A stretch of 18,337 bases of DNA. It comes from Crocinitomicaceae bacterium. Its GTDB lineage: Bacteria > Bacteroidota > Bacteroidia > Flavobacteriales_D > Sanyastnellaceae. The translations under genes and the position numbers were made by a program. The notes beneath the pieces were generated by a model. The model did not search any database, had not been told where the DNA came from, and saw nothing but the letters and a program-made list of their open reading frames with translations. How positions within the stretch are numbered: the first letter of the stretch is position 1; each line of letters starts with the position of its first letter. Where the stretch lies: assembly GCA_020848015.1 (NCBI GenBank), contig JADLBA010000135.1, positions 1-18,337 on the forward strand. Direction: 5' to 3'. Positions 13,481 to 18,337 of the stretch are shown here, piece by piece.

Positions 13481-15985
13481 TTATCGGCTGGAAGCCGTTT
13501 GTGTCATCTCCTGTTTTGCTGCATCCCGTCCGCATACAAGCCATTGCTTGTATTCATCTTTATCTGAAGTGAACCCTGCTGGTTTATTGACTAACTTTTC
13601 ATCAGGAGTTAAGATGCAGTAAAGTGGCTGAGAGTTCCTGTTAAAGGTTTCAATCTGGAAGGCCGCCCACTTGTCTCCATAGGTTCTTATATTTTTAGTG
13701 GCTCCGGTTCTCATCGAAGTATATTTTTCCTGTAATTCTTCGGGGAGTTCTTTTTTATCATCCACATACAGCGATACAACGATAAAGTCGCGGCTCAGTA
13801 TTTCCAATACATCCGGCTCTATCCATATATGTTCCTCCATTTTGCGGCAATTGACGCAGGCATAGCCGGTGAAGTCAACGAACAACGGCTTGTTTTCTCT
13901 TTTCGAACGCTCCAGAGCCAGATCATAGTCGTGTTCGCAATCGAGGTTATGAGGGCAATCTTTCGGATAAACCCACGAATATCCTACAGGTGGAGCTAAT
14001 CCGCTGAGAAGAGAGAGTGATTTATAGGTATTGTGTTTTTCGTCGTAGCGAAATCCAGAAGCAAGGTATAGGGTAAGTGTGGTTACAATGATACCAAAGC
14101 CAATGCGGAATGGGGAAAATTTTTTGATCTTGCTGTCGTGCGGAAACCGGATAATTCCAAAAATGTAGAGCGCAGTAAGCGCAAAAATGGCTATCCACAA
14201 TCCCATAAAGAGTTCGTATTTCAAAACTCCCCAGTGATCCACAAGATCTGCTTGCGACAGGAATTTCAGCGCGAGGGCGAGTTCAATAAATCCAAGCACC
14301 ACTTTTACTGAATTGAGCCACCCGCCGGATTTTGGCAATGATTTCAGCATACCGGGGAAAGCGGCAAAGAGAGCAAAGGGGATTCCAAGAGCCAGACCAA
14401 ATCCACCCATACCGGCAGTCAACTGAATAGCCCCTCCTTTTGAGAGAGAGCCTGCCAAAAGACTTCCAAGTATAGGGCCTGTACATGAAAATGAGACAAT
14501 AGCGAGCGTTAACGCCATGAAGAATGATCCGATCATTCCTCCCGTATTAGATGCGGAGTCCATTTTATTGGCAAGACTCGCTGGAAGAGTTATCTCGAAG
14601 TATCCAAAAAAAGAGATCGCGAAGACGACGAAAATCACGAAGAAAAATACATTCAGCGGCACATTCGTGCTGATATTGTTCAGTATATTTTCATCTATCT
14701 GATCAAAGACAAAAAATGGAAGACTCAGCAGTACATAGATTAAAAAAATGAAGAGCCCGTAAACAGATGCTCTTGTGAGGCCCTGCTTTCGTGTCTGACT
14801 TCCTTTTGTAAAAAAACTCACAGTTAACGGGATCATTGGAAAAACACAGGGAGTAAGAAGAGCGAATAAACCACCTAAAAATCCCAACACAAAAAGTTGC
14901 CAGAGACTTGAATTTTTTTCGGGTTCTCCAGACACCAGGCCGCAATCGGTTACCAATGGCGCATCAGTATTAACCGTAGGCAGGAAATAACGGAAGCCAC
15001 TCTTTACCTCCAGTGTGTTCGATTCAGTTTCCGGGTCAAACGGGCTTACAAGACCTGAGGGAAGATGGATGCGATAGTGCAGCGTCTTATCGGGAAGGCA
15101 GCCGTGCTCTTCATGGCACACCATGAATGTAACAGAAGCCTCCAGTGTAACCGGTTCTTCTTTTACTCTCAGCTTTTGAGTGAAATTAGCAACACCTTCA
15201 TAATAATTCAATGTCATCATGAAGTTGGGATCATAACTTTTCAGTGGATTTCCTTCCTTTACAGTGCCGTTCAATTCTATTTTTTCGTTTGGCCGAAATT
15301 GAAATACAGTAGGAATAGGCCCGTCATTTCTTTCAAGGTGTTGTGAATAGATATGCCACCCCTTTTCAATCGTGGAAATAAAAATGACAGAATATTCTCC
15401 GGAGGAGTTTTTTTCTGTCTTTATACTCCATTGTACCGGATCAAAAATTCCCGATGAGCCATCATTCATTTCAGGGCTTTCGGCAATTTCGGAAGGAGCG
15501 TTTCCCTCAGCTTGTTTTTTTACTTCGACTTCGAACTCCAGCGGGCTGGGAAACGTACACTTGGAGTCATCGCATGCCATCCACTCAATTGATCCGCTCA
15601 CTTTAAAAGAATTTTCAGATAGAATTTTTATCTTCTGTCTGAATGTAGCTTTCTTTTCGAAATAGTTCAGATCCACTCCAAAACTTTGATCGTAGCTGGT
15701 GATAAATTTTCCCTCCTGTGTTTTTCCCAGCAGGCTGAAATCGTTTGATTTATTCAGGGTCAGGATTGTCGGCATCGGCCCGATGACGCTGGGATCAGAT
15801 GTTGCATTCAGAGCACAGATATGCCACTTGTCTTCAATAGAAGCCGTAGCAACAATCTCAGCCTCATTATTTTCCAGTAAATTGACTGAAAAAACCCATT
15901 TTACGGGGTCTTCAAGTTGTCCATAAGTATGGGAAAGGATTCCTGAAAATAACAGGGTAAGGAAGATAAGAACTGCGACTCTCAT
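13481..15985 (-). CDS. dsbD: DsbD-type thiol:disulfide interchange protein with duplicated N-terminal domain
   Basis: This 834-residue inner-membrane protein would carry electrons from cytoplasmic thioredoxin to periplasmic thiols. A signal peptide (residues 1-22, ending in YGQ) is followed by two DsbD N-terminal-type domains, about 26-157 and 181-308. Each has the same order: D-VQW or D-VKW, EDKWH or EKGWH, SYD-, LNYFE or LNYYE, then a cysteine pair (C138/C143 in ACDDSKC; C290/C296 in VCHEEHGC). The membrane domain (about 363-610) has the paired cysteines of the family, C380 in TPCVFP and C501 in SCTGP. One more hydrophobic segment (627-644) leads to a C-terminal thioredoxin domain with CVNC at 710-713. 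All three redox centres of DsbD are therefore present. Family members with one N-terminal domain are shorter (E. coli DsbD is about 565 residues). The gene starts 102 nt after tilS and may be transcribed with it; no promoter is evident in the gap. Confidence 0.92.
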   Translation of the reverse strand: MRVAVLIFLTLLFSGILSHTYGQLEDPVKWVFSVNLLENNEAEIVATASIEDKWHICALNATSDPSVIGPMPTILTLNKSNDFSLLGKTQEGKFITSYDQSFGVDLNYFEKKATFRQKIKILSENSFKVSGSIEWMACDDSKCTFPSPLEFEVEVKKQAEGNAPSEIAESPEMNDGSSGIFDPVQWSIKTEKNSSGEYSVIFISTIEKGWHIYSQHLERNDGPIPTVFQFRPNEKIELNGTVKEGNPLKSYDPNFMMTLNYYEGVANFTQKLRVKEEPVTLEASVTFMVCHEEHGCLPDKTLHYRIHLPSGLVSPFDPETESNTLEVKSGFRYFLPTVNTDAPLVTDCGLVSGEPEKNSSLWQLFVLGFLGGLFALLTPCVFPMIPLTVSFFTKGSQTRKQGLTRASVYGLFIFLIYVLLSLPFFVFDQIDENILNNISTNVPLNVFFFVIFVVFAISFFGYFEITLPASLANKMDSASNTGGMIGSFFMALTLAIVSFSCTGPILGSLLAGSLSKGGAIQLTAGMGGFGLALGIPFALFAAFPGMLKSLPKSGGWLNSVKVVLGFIELALALKFLSQADLVDHWGVLKYELFMGLWIAIFALTALYIFGIIRFPHDSKIKKFSPFRIGFGIIVTTLTLYLASGFRYDEKHNTYKSLSLLSGLAPPVGYSWVYPKDCPHNLDCEHDYDLALERSKRENKPLFVDFTGYACVNCRKMEEHIWIEPDVLEILSRDFIVVSLYVDDKKELPEELQEKYTSMRTGATKNIRTYGDKWAAFQIETFNRNSQPLYCILTPDEKLVNKPAGFTSDKDEYKQWLVCGRDAAKQEMTQTASSR

Positions 15986-16087
15986 TATAAATTCGTCAAT
16001 CTAAAAATGTGGTGCTAATGTAGCAATGGAAGATCAAAGAGAGATTGCCTAATTTGATATTACTTGGATTTTCAGTGGAATAGCCGC

Positions 16088-17413
16088 TCAACATAGCTGC
16101 GCGACCCAAACCCGCTGTGTTTCAGGCCCCACTTTGAAATCGTCTGAAATTCTATATCCTGCTACCCAGCATATAGCATCTCCTGAGAGTAGCACAAATA
16201 CCTTGTCTTTGTCTCTCGCAGTTACTTTTTGCTGCACGAGGAAATCACTCACTTTTTGCGATCCTTTCATGCCTAATGGTTTGAATCGGTCTCCTTTTTT
16301 CCATTTCCGCAGTCGAAGCGGAAAATCCAGAAGATCAATGTCTAATTGCGCGATAGTGTTTTCTTTCAGCAAAGTAAACTTCTTTCTCTTTTCGATTTGA
16401 ATTGCCAGCCTTACGGGGATTTGCAGGTTTTCCTGCTCACGGGCGATTGTAACCTCTTCGTCTGCTGTGGGCGCAGATATCGGGGATACCAGCAAAGTAT
16501 TCCTATTGCGCAATACTTCATGCGAAGAAGAAAAGATATGTTTTCCACTTTGCGAGAAAAGCAGTTCAAGCACTTCTTCTACTTGTGCAAAGGAAAATTG
16601 ACAATTTTTAAGAATTTCCCAAAGAAGGAGATGCTTGTATTCATAGTCAGAAAGCCATTGGGTAGAAAGAACCTGGCTATCCCCTTCCTGACGAATATTT
16701 TTCCGAATATCCTGTCCAATTTTTTCCTGAATGATCTGAGACGCTTCATGGTAAGCCGGGCCAATATGTCGAAGGGTTTCTCTGAGCCCCGGGTTGATGG
16801 ATTCGAGCTGAGGCAATATCCTTAGGCGTATTTTATTTCTGGTATAAGCAACCGAACGATTGCTCGAGTCTTCCCTCCATCCTATCTTCATCTTTCTGGC
16901 AAAGGAGAGGATTTCATCGCGGCTGAAATTGAGTAGTGGGCGAATGATCTTTCCCTCACGGGGAGCCATTCCCGCCAGCCCTGAGGGGCCACTGCCTCTG
17001 AGAAAATGAAAGAGGATTGTTTCTGCCTGGTCATCGCCGTGATGCCCAGTTACAATATAACGAGCTCCAGATGATACCCGTAGTTCTTCCAGCCAGTTGT
17101 ACCTGAGTTCCCGAGCCACCTCCTGTGTTCCCTTTTTTCTTTCTTTCTTTCTTTCAAGAGTATTGAATTTTTTTAGGTGAAAAGGAATCTTATGTTTTTT
17201 CGAATAAGATTGAAGAAAGAGCTGATCATCATCTGACTCAGCACCGCGCAACTGGAAATTGATATGTGCTATTTCAAATAAAAAACCTCCGGCACGCAAC
17301 AATTCACAGATAACCATACTGTCCACTCCTCCGCTGGCTGCGACAATGAATTTGTCGTTTGCCCCTGCAATGCGCAACAGAGCCTTTTCGAAGGAAGAGA
17401 GGTGGAGAGGCAT
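16088..17413 (-). CDS. tilS: tRNA(Ile)-lysidine synthase
   Basis: TilS ligates lysine to C34 of the CAU-anticodon tRNA-Ile using ATP, so that it reads AUA and is charged with isoleucine; it acts in the cytoplasm. The 441-residue product has the PP-loop SGGVDS (27-32), HINFQLRG (50-57), GTQEVARELRY (95-105), GHHGDDQAET (123-132), LRGSGPSGLAGM (138-149) and EDSSNRSVAYTRNKIR (181-196), all diagnostic of TilS. The C-terminal domain (about 370-432) has the typical RKWKKGDRFKPLGMKG and KVSDFL motifs. Length is normal. The start lies 9 nt after the pabB stop, so the two are probably cotranscribed. A five-copy GAAA repeat lies in the coding region at residues 87-93, in the segment before the GTQEVARELRY motif. 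Confidence 0.95.
   Translation of the reverse strand: MPLHLSSFEKALLRIAGANDKFIVAASGGVDSMVICELLRAGGFLFEIAHINFQLRGAESDDDQLFLQSYSKKHKIPFHLKKFNTLERKKERKKGTQEVARELRYNWLEELRVSSGARYIVTGHHGDDQAETILFHFLRGSGPSGLAGMAPREGKIIRPLLNFSRDEILSFARKMKIGWREDSSNRSVAYTRNKIRLRILPQLESINPGLRETLRHIGPAYHEASQIIQEKIGQDIRKNIRQEGDSQVLSTQWLSDYEYKHLLLWEILKNCQFSFAQVEEVLELLFSQSGKHIFSSSHEVLRNRNTLLVSPISAPTADEEVTIAREQENLQIPVRLAIQIEKRKKFTLLKENTIAQLDIDLLDFPLRLRKWKKGDRFKPLGMKGSQKVSDFLVQQKVTARDKDKVFVLLSGDAICWVAGYRISDDFKVGPETQRVWVAQLC
17136..17155 (-). repeat. Five-copy tetranucleotide repeat (GAAA on the coding strand) inside tilS
   Basis: Five perfect copies of TTTC on the plus strand read GAAA on the tilS coding strand and encode a charged ERKKERK stretch. 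Because the unit is 4 nt, loss or gain of one copy would shift the reading frame early in tilS. Confidence 0.9.
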
Positions 17414-17422
17414 ATTGCAAAA

Positions 17423-18337
17423 TTACCGAATCGCACGAAACAATGCCTCTGCTTTCAGCAGGCATTCTTCGTATTCTTTATACGGGTCTGACCGGTCGGT
17501 GATCGCGCTTCCCACGCTGCACGATATATAGGGTTGTGATGCATCATATAGTATGGATCTGATGACAACATTGAAGTCAAAATTTCCCTGTGGGTCAATG
17601 TAGCCGGCACATCCCGAATACCAACCTCTTGCCGTGGGTTCGTGTTCGGAGATCAGTTGCATGGCTCTGATTTTGGGTGCTCCCGTCATGGAACCCATTG
17701 GAAAAGTATCTTTCAGTAGTTGCACAAAAGAAATATCCTCCGGTATATCTGCGGAAATCGTGCTGATAAGGTGGTGGACTGTGCGAAAACTTTTTATCTC
17801 GAAAAGACGATCTACCGCAACCGATCCTTTGAGCGCATGTTTTGAAAGATCATTTCTCACTATATCCACTATCATCACATTTTCACTGCGTTCTTTTTTG
17901 CTGTTAAGAAGTTCCTTTAGTAACGCTTCATCTTCTGCCTCTGATCTTCCTCTCCGGATTGTTCCTTTGATGGGTTGGGAAATTACTTTTTGCCCTTTGC
18001 GCTGAAGGAATCTTTCTGGTGAAGCACAGAGAAGATATTTGTCATCCATCTGGAAATAACAGGCGTGTGGAGCCTCTGTGAGATCGTACAACCGTTGAAA
18101 TACAGAATAGGGGTCATTTATTTTTTTTTCTAAAAAAAATTCCTGACAATAATTGACTTCATAAATATTCCCTAATTGAATATTGCGAAGGAGGTTGCCG
18201 GTATGCTGCAAATAAATTTCGCGGGAAATGCGCGGATGAAGAACCATTTCATCGCGGCAGCTATTCGACGGTTGCTCCTTTATAGAAAGAAGCCGCAGGA
18301 TTTCTCCTTCCGAGAGCGTTGAATGATTGAAAATGAT
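17423..18337 (-). CDS. pabB: 4-amino-4-deoxychorismate synthase component I (N-terminus outside window)
   Basis: PabB converts chorismate, with ammonia supplied by a PabA glutaminase, to 4-amino-4-deoxychorismate for folate synthesis. About 305 codons are visible. The frame stays open to the right edge, so the ATG at 18245-18247 is probably internal. Roughly the first quarter of a normal chorismate-binding enzyme is missing. Visible motifs, numbered from that ATG, are GNIYEVNYCQEF (26-37), SPERF (76-80), QPIKGT (91-96), NVMIVDIVRNDL (123-134), TFPMGSMTGAPK (181-192), GWYSGCAGYID (208-218) and EYEECLLKAEAL (258-269). The lysine in PIKGT (codon 17966-17968) is the PabB-type residue; anthranilate synthase TrpE and isochorismate synthases usually have alanine there. 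This supports PabB over TrpE. The gene precedes tilS by 9 nt in what looks like one operon. No pabA or pabC is seen in the window. Confidence 0.9.
   Translation of the reverse strand: MIFNHSTLSEGEILRLLSIKEQPSNSCRDEMVLHPRISREIYLQHTGNLLRNIQLGNIYEVNYCQEFFLEKKINDPYSVFQRLYDLTEAPHACYFQMDDKYLLCASPERFLQRKGQKVISQPIKGTIRRGRSEAEDEALLKELLNSKKERSENVMIVDIVRNDLSKHALKGSVAVDRLFEIKSFRTVHHLISTISADIPEDISFVQLLKDTFPMGSMTGAPKIRAMQLISEHEPTARGWYSGCAGYIDPQGNFDFNVVIRSILYDASQPYISCSVGSAITDRSDPYKEYEECLLKAEALFRAIR
18121..18139 (-). repeat. Adjacent homopolymer tracts (nine T, eight A) within pabB
   Basis: On the plus strand there are nine T (18121-18129), then CT, then eight A (18132-18139). On the coding strand this reads as eight T, AG and nine A, encoding FFLEKK just after the NYCQEF motif. 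Runs of this length are prone to slippage in polymerases and sequencing. Confidence 0.85.

Noticed and set aside
15986..16087. Promoter or regulatory RNA in the gap between tilS and dsbD
   Set aside because: Reading the minus strand, I find no TAnnTTTG element with a spaced TTG, and no stable hairpin; the gap stays unassigned.
16346..16825. 159-codon plus-strand open frame opposite tilS
   Set aside because: It is antisense to conserved TilS motifs and its translation shows no recognisable domain.
17414..17426. TAATTTTG on the minus strand just before tilS, which fits the Bacteroidota -7 promoter pattern TAnnTTTG
   Set aside because: It overlaps the pabB stop and ends about 4 nt before the tilS ATG, leaving no room for a leader, and I see no convincing -33 element; cotranscription with pabB is simpler.

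Overview
The window looks like chromosomal DNA of a member of the Bacteroidota with a type IX secretion system (T9SS). The evidence is a gliding-motility-type (type B) C-terminal sorting domain, a PorP/SprF outer-membrane protein, a PorE-like TPR/propeller/OmpA protein, and starts with little or no Shine-Dalgarno sequence. I cannot place it below phylum with confidence. The window is almost fully coding. The longest gene-free stretches are 13372-13480 (109 nt, holding a terminator) and 15986-16087 (102 nt, in which I see no clear signal).

Plus strand, 1-13371: three genes in one tight transcription unit. First is the 3' part of a gene for a giant secreted repeat protein. 3407 codons are visible, and the reading frame is already open at the left edge, so the true start lies outside. 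It consists of 37 complete Ig/PKD-like modules of about 89 residues, each with two invariant cysteines, and a type B T9SS sorting domain. Four nucleotides later comes a PorP/SprF-family protein, and nine nucleotides after that a TPR/PD40/carboxypeptidase-regulatory/OmpA protein of the PorE type. By analogy with SprB-SprF and PorE, the giant protein is probably exported by the T9SS with the PorP/SprF protein as its dedicated partner, and the OmpA-like protein ties the surface complex to peptidoglycan.

The most striking feature is a higher-order repeat in the giant gene. Modules 13-32 form four consecutive five-module blocks (A-B-C-D-E), each exactly 1326 bp, with internal module lengths 87-88-89-89-89 residues kept in every block. 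A fifth, partial block (B-E, modules 9-12) precedes them in the same register.

A perfect 10-bp hairpin with T-rich tracts on both strands (13408-13440) separates this unit from a convergent minus-strand group. Read right to left, that group is pabB (4-amino-4-deoxychorismate synthase component I, cut by the right edge), tilS (tRNA-Ile lysidine synthase, 9 nt after pabB) and a dsbD-type thiol:disulfide interchange protein (102 nt after tilS). The DsbD has two N-terminal reductase-type domains in tandem, each with its own cysteine pair. The right-hand genes are housekeeping functions. The disulfide-handling DsbD beside a giant, cysteine-paired exported protein may be chance.
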